DNA of 64,000 bases from Planktosalinus lacus (GCF_014640155.1 NZ_BMGK01000006.1:1-64000), one strand, 5' to 3'. Numbered from the stretch's first letter, positions 54,838-64,000 are shown. A program made the numbers and translations. Notes: generated by a model not told the origin, from the sequence alone.

Positions 54838-55929
54838 TTAATTATTTTTTTTTAGTGTAACTCCCCCATAGCCGGAAATTATTTGAATAGAATTTCCTGA
54901 ATTAGAAGAACCATAGTATCCTTTAAAATCTTTTTTAGTATTCTGGATGTTTTGTACAGTAAACTCAAAATTATTTTGCCCGCTTAGATTTGCATAAGAC
55001 AGATTAGTTTCAAGGTCAAAATTAGCATCAGCATTGTAGCCAATCTCTATAGAAGTGTATTTGGCATTGATAAACACATTTTTAAATCCTTTTTTAAGTT
55101 CATCGACAGAGATTCTCCCATATTTTGAATCTAATTCAAGGCTGTTGCTTATTTTTCCAAAGGTGGATGTTACATATCGACTTTCCCCTTTTACTGAGTT
55201 TGCGGCATTTATTTGGACTTTACCATAGGATGTTCCAAAATCAATTTTTTCTTTTACTTCTTCAATTAAAACTCTGGTATAATCACCATTGTAGCTGATG
55301 TTATTTGCTTTTTTAATTTCATATTCAGAATAGTCAGCATTGATGGTTGCTTGATTTATGTAATTTATAGAGGCTTTCGTGGTATAATCAAACTGAAGGA
55401 AGTTTTCACTTCCGTTTAAGTCACCTAAAATAAAAGTTCCATAGTTACAGCTAATGTTTACATTCCCGTCAATTTCATTGAGGCTGATGGCGCCGTAATC
55501 GTTTTTTATGTCAAGGCTGTTGGATATTGGCATTTTAACCAGGTAATTGATTTTCATATTGACTTTGCCGGTATTGGAACCCCAAAAAGACCAATTACTT
55601 TTCTTTTTAGCAATTAATGTTTCTGCACTCACTTGTGATTTACTTGCATTGAATTCAACAGTAATTTCATCCAAACGTTTTTGAACTTCCTCTTCGTTAT
55701 TCCCATTGGTTATGATAGTTACTTCAATGGAAATTGAATTTTGATTCCAGGTGGTGATGTCAACATTACCATACCTATTGTTTATTTTAAGTAGTGCCTT
55801 TTCAGAAACTTCAAATTGCTTTTTAATTTTCTTTTCTTTAGTGTGTTTGCCGTTTAAATTTGAATCGTTTGCAATGACAACTGCAGGCAACAAGAATAAG
55901 AGAATGATTACTTTATACAGTGGTTTCAT
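54838..55929 (-). CDS. DUF4097-like beta-repeat exported protein
   Basis: A 363-residue protein with a signal peptide (about 1-20, LLFLLPAVVIA) and a repeated YG/YGxxxL pattern (NNRYGNVDI, KNDYGAISL, CNYGTFIL, TSYGKVQI, SKYGRISV, SGYGGVTL) about every 20-40 residues, typical of DUF4097-like beta solenoids. It overlaps the putative anti-sigma gene by 17 bases. Regulated with the ECF sigma factor; may be a surface or envelope-stress scaffold. Function unknown. Confidence 0.78.
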   Translation of the reverse strand: MKPLYKVIILLFLLPAVVIANDSNLNGKHTKEKKIKKQFEVSEKALLKINNRYGNVDITTWNQNSISIEVTIITNGNNEEEVQKRLDEITVEFNASKSQVSAETLIAKKKSNWSFWGSNTGKVNMKINYLVKMPISNSLDIKNDYGAISLNEIDGNVNISCNYGTFILGDLNGSENFLQFDYTTKASINYINQATINADYSEYEIKKANNISYNGDYTRVLIEEVKEKIDFGTSYGKVQINAANSVKGESRYVTSTFGKISNSLELDSKYGRISVDELKKGFKNVFINAKYTSIEIGYNADANFDLETNLSYANLSGQNNFEFTVQNIQNTKKDFKGYYGSSNSGNSIQIISGYGGVTLKKNN

Positions 55930-56473
55930 GGTTTTCGGTATTTAGATTTTTAATGTGTTCTATTTGTTCGAGAACTTGTTTTAGCAAGTCAATTCTATTT
56001 TGAAAGTTTGTTATCATTGCATAGATGATGCGCTCATCATTTCCGCTTTTCACCAATTCTACTTTCAATTTATCGTATTCGTTTTCCAAAACTGTCATTT
56101 GATTGAGTGCGTCTTCTATAAGAATTGAAGTTTCGGGCGAATGTGAATTTTTCAAGAGGTTCAACTCCCTGTTGATTGTACTTGTAAAAAACGCTTGTGT
56201 TTGGGCCATTTCTGGCGATATGCTTGCGAGATCAGCTTCCTGATTAGAGGTGTTAAAAAACGGGAAGATGAAAGTAAACAAGATCAGAAAAGAGGCCGCA
56301 ATTGCCAATGGTTTTGCAAAATGCAGGTAGTTTATAGAAGGCTTCTTGTTTTTTTGATGATCATTTAGTTTTTCCATAAACCTAAGTTTATGTCCATCTG
56401 CCGGCTCTTTCATAGGGAGCTGCTCTCTATTAAAAAGAGCTTTTAAATTGGCGTCAAATTGTTGGTCTTTCAT
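55913..56473 (-). CDS. Putative anti-sigma factor, single membrane helix
   Basis: A 186-residue protein: a cytoplasmic N-terminal part (1-50), one membrane helix (about 53-72, PLAIAASFLILFTFIFPFF) and a coiled-coil periplasmic part. This layout, and its place directly after the ECF sigma gene with a 4-base overlap, suggests an anti-sigma factor; no ZAS zinc motif is visible. It overlaps the DUF4097-like gene by 17 bases. Confidence 0.65.
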   Translation of the reverse strand: MKDQQFDANLKALFNREQLPMKEPADGHKLRFMEKLNDHQKNKKPSINYLHFAKPLAIAASFLILFTFIFPFFNTSNQEADLASISPEMAQTQAFFTSTINRELNLLKNSHSPETSILIEDALNQMTVLENEYDKLKVELVKSGNDERIIYAMITNFQNRIDLLKQVLEQIEHIKNLNTENHETTV

Positions 56474-57033
56474 GATTCTATTTTGTTTTTTGCGAGTTGT
56501 TTTCTTAGGCTTTCTTTAGCCCTTGAAAGCAAGGTTCTGCAATTGGCATAACTTATTTTCATAATTTCTGAGATTTCTTCATGGTCATATCCTTCAATGT
56601 AATAAAGGTTCAGCACGATCTTGTAATTTTTTTTCAGATTATTGATTGAATCTAAAACTGTATTAACTTTCAATTGGTTAAAATCTTCTACGCGTTCTGT
56701 TTCTTCATCATCAAAAATTTCATCGTCCCTTTGATCTTCTTCGAGAGTTTCAAAATATTGTGACTTTCTATATTTTGAAATTCCATTATTAATCACTATT
56801 CTTTTTAACCAGGCACCAAATTCTGCATCTCCTTTATAACTATCCAATTTTGTGAAAGCCGTTAAAAAAGCTTCCTGCATTACATCTTCAGCCTCATCTG
56901 TTTGTTTTACAATTCTCAAAGCAATATTATACATCGCCAGATAATAACGGTTGTAAACCTCCATTTGGGCAAGGCTATTGCCTTCTTTGCACAACTTGAG
57001 TAATTGATCAATATGTAAGCCGGTTAGTGCCAA
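56470..57033 (-). CDS. ECF-type RNA polymerase sigma factor
   Basis: A 187-residue sigma-70 family ECF factor. Region 2 (about 20-90) has EVYNRYYLAMYNIALRIV and DEAEDVMQEAFLTAFTKLD; region 4 (about 125-180) has YIEGYDHEEISEIMKIS and NCRTLLSRAKESLR. Acidic linker between (EEDQRDDEIFDDEETE). It is the first gene of a four-gene operon with a putative anti-sigma and two beta-repeat exported proteins, which are the likely regulon core. Confidence 0.9.
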   Translation of the reverse strand: MALTGLHIDQLLKLCKEGNSLAQMEVYNRYYLAMYNIALRIVKQTDEAEDVMQEAFLTAFTKLDSYKGDAEFGAWLKRIVINNGISKYRKSQYFETLEEDQRDDEIFDDEETERVEDFNQLKVNTVLDSINNLKKNYKIVLNLYYIEGYDHEEISEIMKISYANCRTLLSRAKESLRKQLAKNKIES

Positions 57034-57270
57034 AAAATCTTTGTGTTTGTATTAAAGATAGTATTTAAAACAAAATGTTACAGTTTTCAGAATTTTTTTA
57101 TTGAATTTTCAAAGGAACTACTTTAAAGACTACTATTAACATTCTTAATGAAGAAGGCTGAACTGGCATAACTATTGCCCATATGAGAAGGATACAGCAA
57201 TTTATATAGACCTTAAGCGTTTGAATTGCAGTATCTTTCAATTTTAATTCAAAAAATAAATAGTTAATCA

Positions 57271-57294
57271 CATTGTGTTTTTTATGACACAATG
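57271..57294. repeat. Inverted repeat just upstream of lon
   Basis: CATTGTGT-8 bases-ACACAATG, perfect 8-bp arms, ending 14 bases before the lon ATG. It could be an operator or a leader hairpin. Confidence 0.5.
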
Positions 57295-57308
57295 GCTTAA
57301 ATTAAGAT

Positions 57309-59759
57309 ATGTCAAAATCAAAACTTATAGATATCGACAATTTGTCATTTCAGGATTTAAACGATGAAGCAGAGTTAATCCCTTTAATGACCCCTGAAGA
57401 TGAAGATGCCATCAATAAAGAGGATTTGCCTCATGAACTTGCAATTTTACCTTTGCGAAATACAGTTCTTTTTCCCGGTGTTGTAATTCCCATTACAGCC
57501 GGAAGAGACAAATCGATCAAGCTCATTAATGAAGCCAATAAAAACTCTAAAGTGATTGGAGTAGTTTCCCAAAAAGTTGAAGGTGTAGAAGAACCGGATG
57601 AAAAAGATATCAATCGTTTGGGGACTGTTGCTAAAATTTTAAGAGTGCTTAAAATGCCTGACGGAAATATTACGGTGATAATTCAGGGTAAAAAGCGCTT
57701 TGAAATAGATTCAATCACTACCTCTAAACCCTATTTTAAGGCTAAGATAAAAGAAGTAGAGGAAGCAAGACCTGCAAAAAATAACAAAGAGTTTAAGGCC
57801 GTCATTGAGTCAATTAAAGACCTTGCATTGCAAATTATCAATGAAAGTCCAAACATACCGTCAGAGGCTTCTTTTGCAATAAAAAATATTGAAAGCAATT
57901 CTTTTTTAATCAATTTTGTTTCTTCAAACCTAAATATTGACGTAAAGGATAAGCAGAAATTATTGGAAATCAATTCACTTGAAGAAAGGGCTATGGAAAC
58001 CTTGAAATTCATGAATGTGGAGTTCCAAAAACTGGCTTTAAAAAACGACATTCAGTCAAAAGTTCGTTATGACCTTGACCAGCAACAGCGCGAATATTTT
58101 CTGCATCAGCAAATGAAAACCATCCAGGAAGAACTTGGTGGAGTGTCTCATGAAGAGGAGCTGGAAGAGATGTATAAAAAAGCTAAAAAGAAAAAATGGT
58201 CTAAAGAGGTTGAAAAACACTTCAATAAAGAACTGGCCAAACTAAAACGTATGAATCCCCAGGTTGCAGAATATTCCATTCAAAGAAACTACCTAGATTT
58301 ATTCCTTGATTTGCCCTGGAACCACTTTTCGAAAGACAAGTTTGATTTAAAACGCGCTAAACGTATTTTAGACAGAGATCATTATGGATTGGATGAAGTA
58401 AAGAAACGCATTATTGAATACCTGGCAGTACTCAAGTTGCGTAACGATATGAAATCGCCCATACTTTGTTTGTATGGACCTCCTGGTGTTGGTAAAACTT
58501 CATTAGGGAAATCAATTGCTGAGGCTTTAGGACGTAAATATGTTAGAGTTTCACTGGGTGGTTTAAGAGATGAATCAGAAATAAGAGGACACCGTAAAAC
58601 CTATATTGGGGCAATGCCCGGTCGAATTATCCAAAGTGTGAAAAAAGCTGAAACATCTAACCCCGTTTTTGTTCTTGATGAAATTGATAAACTTTCATTG
58701 GGTAATCAGGGAGATCCTTCATCAGCTTTACTCGAAGTGCTTGACCCAGAACAAAACAGTAATTTTCACGATAATTTTCTCGAAGTAGGTTTTGATCTTT
58801 CAAAAGTTATGTTTGTAGCCACTGCCAATAGCCTGAATACAATTCAGCCGGCCTTGTTGGACAGAATGGAAATCATCAAAGTAACCGGATATACTATTGA
58901 AGAAAAAGTGGAAATTGCTAAACAACATTTACTCCCAAAACAATTAAAAGAGCACGGCTTAGATAATTCTCATTTAAAAATTGCCAAACCACAACTAGAA
59001 AAAATTGTGGAAGGCTACACACGCGAATCTGGTGTGAGGGGACTTGAAAAACAAATTGCTAAAATGGTTCGTCATGCAGCGATGAACATTGCAATGGAAG
59101 AAGAGTATAACATAAAAACCTCTAACGACGACGTTGTAAAAGTACTGGGTGCTCCAAAAATGGAACGTGATAAGTATGAAAACAATGATGTGGCCGGAGT
59201 TGTTACCGGATTAGCCTGGACCAGAGTGGGTGGTGATATACTCTTTATAGAGTCTGCTTTATCAAAGGGAAAAGGCAATTTAACCATCACCGGAAATCTC
59301 GGTAAGGTTATGAAAGAATCTGCTACCATTGCAATGGAATACATAAAATCAAATGCAGACGAGCTTCAAATAGACCCTGATGTGTTTGAAAAATACAACG
59401 TCCACATACATGTGCCTGAAGGAGCCACTCCAAAAGATGGCCCAAGTGCGGGAATCACAATGTTGACCTCATTGGTTTCCTTGTTTACACAACGAAAGGT
59501 AAAGAAAAGCATTGCAATGACAGGAGAAATAACTTTAAGAGGAAAAGTGCTTCCTGTAGGTGGAATTAAAGAGAAAATTCTGGCAGCAAAACGCGCTCGA
59601 ATTAAAGAAATCCTGCTTTGTGAAGAAAACAAACGTGACATAGAAGAAATTAAGGACGACTATTTAAAAGGGTTGAAGTTTCACTATGTGAAAGATATGC
59701 ACGAAGTTTTACAGCTTGCTTTGACCAAAGAAAAAGTCAAAAATGCAAAAAAACTTTAA
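57309..59759 (+). CDS. lon: ATP-dependent protease Lon (endopeptidase La)
   Basis: An 816-residue Lon. N-terminal substrate-binding LAN domain ([18 protein letters not shown]), AAA+ module with Walker A GPPGVGKT (390-397) and Walker [10 protein letters not shown], and C-terminal protease domain with catalytic dyad S713 (KDGPSAG) and K756 (GGIKEK). It degrades damaged and regulatory proteins in the cytoplasm. Monocistronic, strong terminator after. Confidence 0.95.
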   Translation: MSKSKLIDIDNLSFQDLNDEAELIPLMTPEDEDAINKEDLPHELAILPLRNTVLFPGVVIPITAGRDKSIKLINEANKNSKVIGVVSQKVEGVEEPDEKDINRLGTVAKILRVLKMPDGNITVIIQGKKRFEIDSITTSKPYFKAKIKEVEEARPAKNNKEFKAVIESIKDLALQIINESPNIPSEASFAIKNIESNSFLINFVSSNLNIDVKDKQKLLEINSLEERAMETLKFMNVEFQKLALKNDIQSKVRYDLDQQQREYFLHQQMKTIQEELGGVSHEEELEEMYKKAKKKKWSKEVEKHFNKELAKLKRMNPQVAEYSIQRNYLDLFLDLPWNHFSKDKFDLKRAKRILDRDHYGLDEVKKRIIEYLAVLKLRNDMKSPILCLYGPPGVGKTSLGKSIAEALGRKYVRVSLGGLRDESEIRGHRKTYIGAMPGRIIQSVKKAETSNPVFVLDEIDKLSLGNQGDPSSALLEVLDPEQNSNFHDNFLEVGFDLSKVMFVATANSLNTIQPALLDRMEIIKVTGYTIEEKVEIAKQHLLPKQLKEHGLDNSHLKIAKPQLEKIVEGYTRESGVRGLEKQIAKMVRHAAMNIAMEEEYNIKTSNDDVVKVLGAPKMERDKYENNDVAGVVTGLAWTRVGGDILFIESALSKGKGNLTITGNLGKVMKESATIAMEYIKSNADELQIDPDVFEKYNVHIHVPEGATPKDGPSAGITMLTSLVSLFTQRKVKKSIAMTGEITLRGKVLPVGGIKEKILAAKRARIKEILLCEENKRDIEEIKDDYLKGLKFHYVKDMHEVLQLALTKEKVKNAKKL

Positions 59760-59775
59760 AAAAGCATTTATTTAT

Positions 59776-59810
59776 AAAAAAGGAAAGTAATAATATACTT
59801 TCCTTTTTTT
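59776..59810 (+). terminator. Terminator after lon
   Basis: AAAAAAGGAAAGT / ACTTTCCTTTTTT, 13-bp stem, 8-base loop, T run. Confidence 0.85.
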
Positions 59811-59896
59811 ATGAGTGGTAAAAATAATTTATACTTGCACTCGTTAACTTAAATGTATATTCTCCCAAATTTGAGAATGAAAACCCGCACTATCTT

Positions 59897-60916
59897 ATGC
59901 ATAAAAGGATACTGATTGCATTCTTTATAATATGTTCTGCATTGAGTTATTCTCAAATAGGAGGAAAGGGTACTTATCAATTTTTAAACCTTGTTAATTC
60001 ACCCAGACAAGCAGCTCTGGGTGGAAAAGTACTCACTAATTACGATTACGACCCTACTCAGGGAATGTACAATCCGGCATCGATCAACCCCTTGATGGAC
60101 AATCAGCTTTCAGTAAATTATATCAATTATTTTGCAGATGTAAATTACGGAACTGCTTCTTATGCTTATTTATGGGACCGTCGCACACAAGTGTTTCACA
60201 CTGGTGTAACCTATATTAATTATGGAAATTTTGACGGATATGACGAGCAGGGTGAAAGCACCGGTTCTTTTGGTGGAGGAGAAGTAGCACTTTCTTTTGG
60301 CTATGCACGCAATATTCCTTGGTCTGATTTTTACTGGGGCGTAAATGTTAAACTCATTTCTTCTAAACTTGAAGAATACAGCTCTTTTGGTGGTGCTATT
60401 GATGTTGGATTGATGTATATTTATGAACCCTGGGATTTGCATATCGCTGCCGTAGCCCGAAACCTGGGAACACAATTCACACCTTATCACGAAACCTATG
60501 AAAAACTACCTTTTGAAGTAGACCTTGGAATTTCCCAAACCCCTCAAAATATTCCTATAAGATGGCATTTAACATTAGAAAATTTACAAACCTGGAACAT
60601 TGCATTTTCAAATCCTGCCAGAGAAGAAATTGATTTAGAAGGAAATGTTCAAAAGGAAAACATTGGTTTTTTTGATAATTTATACCGTAGAGTTATTTTT
60701 GGTATCGAAATATTTCCGGAAAGTGCTTTTAATTTAAGACTGGGATACAATGTGAGACGTTCGGAAGAGTTACGAATTGTTGAACAAAGGGCTTTTGCCG
60801 GTTTAAGTGCCGGATTTGGAATCAAATTAAATAAATTAAGGTTGAGTTATTCCTATTCAAAATACAGTTCAGCGGCTGCTGCCAGTTTTTTTGGTCTGAA
60901 TATTGACCTGCAGTAA
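59897..60916 (+). CDS. porQ: Type IX secretion system protein PorQ
   Basis: A 339-residue outer-membrane barrel protein: signal peptide to about 19 (SALSYSQ), then GGKGTYQFLNLVNSPRQAALGGK, the PorQ/PorV-type N-terminus, and a barrel ending FFGLNIDLQ. PorQ works with PorU, PorV and PorZ in the attachment complex that anchors T9SS cargo. Two T9SS cargo genes lie in this window. It precedes cmk by 29 bases, an order common in Bacteroidota. Confidence 0.88.
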   Translation: MHKRILIAFFIICSALSYSQIGGKGTYQFLNLVNSPRQAALGGKVLTNYDYDPTQGMYNPASINPLMDNQLSVNYINYFADVNYGTASYAYLWDRRTQVFHTGVTYINYGNFDGYDEQGESTGSFGGGEVALSFGYARNIPWSDFYWGVNVKLISSKLEEYSSFGGAIDVGLMYIYEPWDLHIAAVARNLGTQFTPYHETYEKLPFEVDLGISQTPQNIPIRWHLTLENLQTWNIAFSNPAREEIDLEGNVQKENIGFFDNLYRRVIFGIEIFPESAFNLRLGYNVRRSEELRIVEQRAFAGLSAGFGIKLNKLRLSYSYSKYSSAAAASFFGLNIDLQ

Positions 60917-60945
60917 AAAACCTCGAATAAAGAATTATTTATTAA

Positions 60946-61641
60946 ATGAAAAAAATTACGATCGCTATTGATGGATTTTCTTCAACGGGTAAAAGTACTG
61001 TTGCGAAACAATTGGCTGCTTATCTAGGTTATATTTATGTTGATACCGGCGCTATGTATCGGGCAGTTACACTGTTTGCCATTCGGCAAGGTTGTATGAA
61101 AAACAAAACCTTTGATGCACAAAAGTTGATTGACAATCTTGACGCCATTGATTTAAGCTTTAAGTTGGAAGTCAATACCAACACAGCTTTTATACACCTT
61201 AACGGCGAAAATGTTGAAAAAGAAATTCGTTCAATGGAAGTTTCACAATGGGTAAGTCACGTTGCTGAGGTTTCAGAAGTTAGAAAAAAACTGGTTGAAC
61301 TTCAACAAAATATGGGTAAATACAAAGGAATTGTGATGGACGGAAGAGATATTGGCACTGTGGTTTTTCCTGAAGCAGAATTAAAAATATTTATTACCGC
61401 AGATGCCAAAGAACGTGCTCAAAGGCGATACTTAGAATTTCAAGAGAAAGGTAAATCGGTTTCTTTTGAAGAAATTTACACCAATGTCACTGAACGTGAC
61501 CATATTGATACTACCCGTGAAGACTCTCCATTAGTGAAGGCTGATGACGCTATTGAAATTGACAATACCCACACCACAATTGAAGACCAGTTTCAAACCG
61601 TTCTTCAGTTGGCAAAAGACAGAATTGCAGGCAGGGTTTAA
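60946..61641 (+). CDS. cmk: Cytidylate kinase
   Basis: A 231-residue (d)CMP kinase: P-loop GFSSTGKST (10-18), DTGAMYRAVTLFA, and MDGRDIGTVVFPEAELKIF, plus the LID region RAQRRYLEFQEKG. It phosphorylates CMP and dCMP for nucleotide supply. Same strand as porQ, 29 bases after. Converges with rsmE with no gap. Confidence 0.94.
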   Translation: MKKITIAIDGFSSTGKSTVAKQLAAYLGYIYVDTGAMYRAVTLFAIRQGCMKNKTFDAQKLIDNLDAIDLSFKLEVNTNTAFIHLNGENVEKEIRSMEVSQWVSHVAEVSEVRKKLVELQQNMGKYKGIVMDGRDIGTVVFPEAELKIFITADAKERAQRRYLEFQEKGKSVSFEEIYTNVTERDHIDTTREDSPLVKADDAIEIDNTHTTIEDQFQTVLQLAKDRIAGRV

Positions 61642-62352
61642 TTATTGATTTAAAAAAGCAATGCTGTGGACGGCTACAATCGCAGCTGTTTCTGTACGTA
61701 ACCTGCTATTTCCCAAACTTACAGGTTGAAAGCCATGTTTCAAAGCCAGTTTGATTTCGCGTGCTGAAAAATCACCTTCCGGACCAATCAAAATAGTATA
61801 AAATTCATTGGGAACCACTATTTCCTTAAGTTCTTTTTTTATTCCATCCTCACAATGGGCAATACACTTCATAGTATTATTCTCAGATTGAACTTTGATA
61901 AATTCGTTGAAGGATATAGCAGCATTAATTTTTGGTAAATAAGCTTTCAGCGATTGTTTCATTGCACTCAACACAATTTTTTCATAGCGTTCCAATTTTA
62001 TTTTGGTTCGTTCACTATGTTCACAAATAACCGGAGTGACTTCACTGACACCAATTTCAGTAGCTTTTTCCAAAAACCACTCAAAGCGGTCGTTCAGTTT
62101 TGTTGGCGCAACTGCCATATGAAGCGAATAGGGCAACGCAGATTGTAATTCCTTTGAAAGTAATTTTACACCACATTTGTTATGATTGGCCGTTACGATT
62201 TCTGCAGAAAAAAAGTAGCCTTTCCCATTGGTTAACAACAATTCATCTCCTGAATTCTTTCTTAAAACCTTTACGATATGTCGGCTTTCATCTTTGTCAA
62301 AAACTAGATGTTGCTTGATAGATTCGGCTTCAGGATGATAGAAAAGTTGCAT
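61642..62352 (-). CDS. rsmE: 16S rRNA (uracil-1498-N3)-methyltransferase RsmE
   Basis: A 236-residue SPOUT methyltransferase: N-terminal PUA-like part (HIVKVLRKNSGDELLLTNGKG), then the knotted domain with ILIGPEGDFSAREI and SLGNSRLRTETAAIVAV. It modifies U1498 of 16S rRNA. Downstream of tsaD by 9 bases on the same strand, so they are cotranscribed. Confidence 0.93.
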   Translation of the reverse strand: MQLFYHPEAESIKQHLVFDKDESRHIVKVLRKNSGDELLLTNGKGYFFSAEIVTANHNKCGVKLLSKELQSALPYSLHMAVAPTKLNDRFEWFLEKATEIGVSEVTPVICEHSERTKIKLERYEKIVLSAMKQSLKAYLPKINAAISFNEFIKVQSENNTMKCIAHCEDGIKKELKEIVVPNEFYTILIGPEGDFSAREIKLALKHGFQPVSLGNSRLRTETAAIVAVHSIAFLNQ

Positions 62353-62361
62353 AGATATGGT

Positions 62362-63381
62362 CTAAAAAGTCATTCGAGCTTTTGATGATACATTCATTTC
62401 TGAAAAATCCTTTTGCCTATATTTTAATTCTCCCACAATGGCAATCATAGCGGCGTTGTCAGTACAGTATTCAAATTTTGGAATGTGTGTTTTCCAACCG
62501 AGATTTTTTTCAGCGTTTTTAAGAGCATTTCTGATTCCGCTATTCGCGGAAACTCCACCACCAATGGCGACTTCTTTAATCCCTGTTTCTTGAACAGCAT
62601 TTTTGAGTTTGTCCATTAAATAGTCGACTATCGTGAACTGAATGGAAGCACAAATATCTTCCATGTTTTCTTTTATAAAATTGGGGTTTGTTTTGGTATT
62701 GTTTTGAACGAAATATAAAATAGCCGTTTTTAAACCGCTGAAACTAAAATCTAAATCGCCCACTTTTGGCTTGGTAAATGAATATGCTTTTGGATTGCCC
62801 TTTTGAGCATATTGATCAATCAAAGGGCCTCCGGGATAGGGGAGTCCAAGAATTTTTGCCGATTTATCAAAGGCTTCACCTACGGCATCATCAATGGTTT
62901 GGCCAATAATTTCCATTTTGAAATAATCTGAAACCTTTACAATTTGAGTATGTCCCCCGCTTATAGTCAAAGCAATGAAAGGAAAATTAGGCTTTGATTG
63001 GTTTTTTTCTTCAATAAAGTGGGCCAGAATATGGGCTTGCATATGGTTAACTTCTATCAAGGGAATGTCGAGCCCCATTGCCAACGATTTTGCAAACGAC
63101 GACCCCACCAAAAGCGCGCCCATCAAACCCGGTCCACGGGTAAAGGCCACAGCACTTAGTTGCCTTTTTGAAATCCCCGCTTTTGTTAAAGCCTGGTCCA
63201 CAACCGGCACAATATTTTGCTGGTGTGCTCTGGATGCCAACTCAGGAACCACGCCTCCATATTCCTCATGAATTTTTTGAGAAGCCACAACATTTGAAAG
63301 AATCCTGCCGTTTAAAATTACCGCTGCTGCGGTATCGTCACAAGAGGATTCAATCCCTAAAATATATATTGGTTCATTCAT
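62362..63381 (-). CDS. tsaD: tRNA N6-adenosine threonylcarbamoyltransferase TsaD
   Basis: A 339-residue TsaD, ASKHA fold. IESSCDDTAAAV at the start, metal ligands H113 and H117 (NHMQAHILAH), SGGHTQIV, DDAVGEAFDKSAKILGLPYPGG and GGGVSANSGIR are all present. It makes t6A37 on ANN-decoding tRNAs with TsaB, C and E. First of the tsaD-rsmE pair and divergent from the TamB-like gene. Confidence 0.95.
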   Translation of the reverse strand: MNEPIYILGIESSCDDTAAAVILNGRILSNVVASQKIHEEYGGVVPELASRAHQQNIVPVVDQALTKAGISKRQLSAVAFTRGPGLMGALLVGSSFAKSLAMGLDIPLIEVNHMQAHILAHFIEEKNQSKPNFPFIALTISGGHTQIVKVSDYFKMEIIGQTIDDAVGEAFDKSAKILGLPYPGGPLIDQYAQKGNPKAYSFTKPKVGDLDFSFSGLKTAILYFVQNNTKTNPNFIKENMEDICASIQFTIVDYLMDKLKNAVQETGIKEVAIGGGVSANSGIRNALKNAEKNLGWKTHIPKFEYCTDNAAMIAIVGELKYRQKDFSEMNVSSKARMTF

Positions 63382-63426
63382 TTTATTTAGGCATAAAAAT
63401 TGTTACTTTTATGGGCAAAATCAGTG

Positions 63427-63434
63427 CAAAGTTA
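63427..63434 (-). promoter_or_regulatory. -7 box TAACTTTG of tsaD
   Basis: A TAnnTTTG match on the minus strand 45 bases before the tsaD ATG. It lies in the divergent tsaD/tamB gap; a TTTG at 63451-63454 is only 16 bases further upstream, short for a -33. Confidence 0.45.
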
Positions 63435-63439
63435 AAACA

Positions 63440-64000
63440 ATAAGCGCTATCAAAAAATTCAAAAAAATACTATTCCGGTTTTTGCTAGCAATTGTTTTAC
63501 TTTTATTGCTCATAAGTATTTCACTTATGTTTCCAAAAGTACAAACACTGGTTGCTAAACAGGTTACAAAGTCGGTTAATGATTCCTATGGAACCGATAT
63601 CAATATTGAAAAAATAGGTATTAATTCTAAAGGTGAAGTTGTTATTGATGGGGTTTATATCGCAGATCATCATAAGGATACTTTAATTTATGCCAATAGT
63701 GTTAGCACCACCATCTTAAGTTTTCGGAACTTGTTAAATACCCATTTAAATTTTGGTGATTTAGCATTGGATGACGCAAAACTTTACATCAAAACCTACG
63801 AGGGAGAGGAAAATGACAATCTAAGTATTTTTTCCAAAAAATTTGCTCCAAAAACTCCACTTGAAAATCCAGAACCTTTTATACTTGAAGCATCAACATT
63901 ACAACTTGATAATGCCCTAATCAAAATTACTGATGAAAACCTTGAGAATCCAGAGGTTTTAATAATGGATGCTGTATCCCTTAGCACAGGCAGTTTTAAA
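63440..64000 (+). CDS. tamB: TamB-like translocation/assembly module protein (partial, start unclear)
   Basis: An open frame runs off the window end. It reads ISAIKKFKKILFRFLLA, then a membrane anchor (LLLLLISISLMF), VQTLVAKQVTKSVNDSYGTDI, INIEKIGINSKGEVVIDGVYI and HLNFGDLALDDAKLYI, the pattern of flavobacterial AsmA/TamB proteins that move lipids or outer-membrane proteins across the envelope. No ATG, GTG or TTG lies in frame before the basic N-terminus; the first TTG and ATG (63482 and 63527) would cut into the anchor. I set the start at the ATA at 63440 only as a placeholder. Divergent from tsaD. Confidence 0.7.
   Translation, partial: MSAIKKFKKILFRFLLAIVLLLLLISISLMFPKVQTLVAKQVTKSVNDSYGTDINIEKIGINSKGEVVIDGVYIADHHKDTLIYANSVSTTILSFRNLLNTHLNFGDLALDDAKLYIKTYEGEENDNLSIFSKKFAPKTPLENPEPFILEASTLQLDNALIKITDENLENPEVLIMDAVSLSTGSFK

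Noticed and set aside
57098-57292. 64-residue minus-strand frame between the sigma gene and lon
   Set aside because: Its first codons are made from the inverted repeat upstream of lon and it has no recognisable promoter; hydrophobic content alone is not enough.

Overview
This window is ordinary chromosome from a member of the Flavobacteriaceae (Bacteroidota). The evidence is low G+C, promoters of the TTTG-N19/20-TAnnTTTG type with almost no Shine-Dalgarno sequences, gliding and type IX secretion genes (gldI, porQ, two proteins with C-terminal sorting domains), SusC/RagA-like TonB receptors with carboxypeptidase-like N-terminal domains, and many lineage-specific DUF families (DUF6048, DUF6452, DUF6146, DUF6787, DUF6252). 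I see no prophage, insertion sequence, integrase, CRISPR array, tRNA or rRNA. No gap between genes exceeds about 275 bases.

Layout. 1-7.5 kb: the tail of an unidentified gene, a hemolysin III-type membrane protein, a ZIP transporter, methyltransferases including RlmD with its DUF6452/DUF6048 partners, and a DASS anion transporter. 7.6-13.4 kb: ornithine aminotransferase with a Cys-rich insert, a T9SS cargo protein, an Smr-domain protein and a cysteine desulfurase. 13.4-20.1 kb: a TonB receptor with an M23 peptidase, then the division/RNA block (coiled-coil protein, zapA, 6S RNA, rny). 20.2-24.3 kb: aldo/keto reductase, TIGR02757 protein, LolD-like ATPase, msrA, folE and a small membrane protein. 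24.3-28.5 kb: a likely metal (zinc) acquisition locus (lipoprotein, ZnuD-like receptor, His-rich exported peptide), then DUF6787/DUF6146. 28.6-33.9 kb: serA-like, serC and a LuxC-like acyl-CoA reductase, divergent from a 2[4Fe-4S] ferredoxin, then a T9SS cargo. 34-45.2 kb: secA, DUF2795, a PduO-type adenosyltransferase, an unlisted 59-residue membrane protein, an M3 peptidase, an MBL/CPSF-type nuclease, a cyclophilin-FKBP fusion, gldI and nrnA. 45.4-48.5 kb: a repeat protein, histidine kinase-2TM fusion, 2TM protein and LytTR regulator in one operon. 48.5-54 kb: two overlapping msrB genes, lipoproteins, an M48 peptidase, an MFS carrier and a three-repeat DUF6252 lipoprotein. 54-57 kb: an ECF sigma / putative anti-sigma / two beta-repeat surface protein operon. 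57.3-64 kb: lon, porQ-cmk, rsmE-tsaD and the start of a TamB-like gene without a normal start codon.

Several themes recur. The cell envelope is served by secA, two T9SS cargoes, porQ, gldI, two prolyl isomerase modules, M23/M48/M3 peptidases and tamB. Protein oxidation repair is served by msrA plus a cytoplasmic and an exported MsrB. RNA modification and turnover is served by rlmD, a THUMP methyltransferase, rsmE, tsaD, rny, nrnA, an MBL nuclease and 6S RNA. The best candidates for under-described biology are the ZnuD-like locus with its His-rich peptide, the 2TM-fused kinase operon, the sigma-factor/GSG-repeat operon, and genes whose -7 box lies only 4-5 bases before the ATG, which implies leaderless mRNAs. 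All functions are read from motifs and remembered family features; no database search was run.
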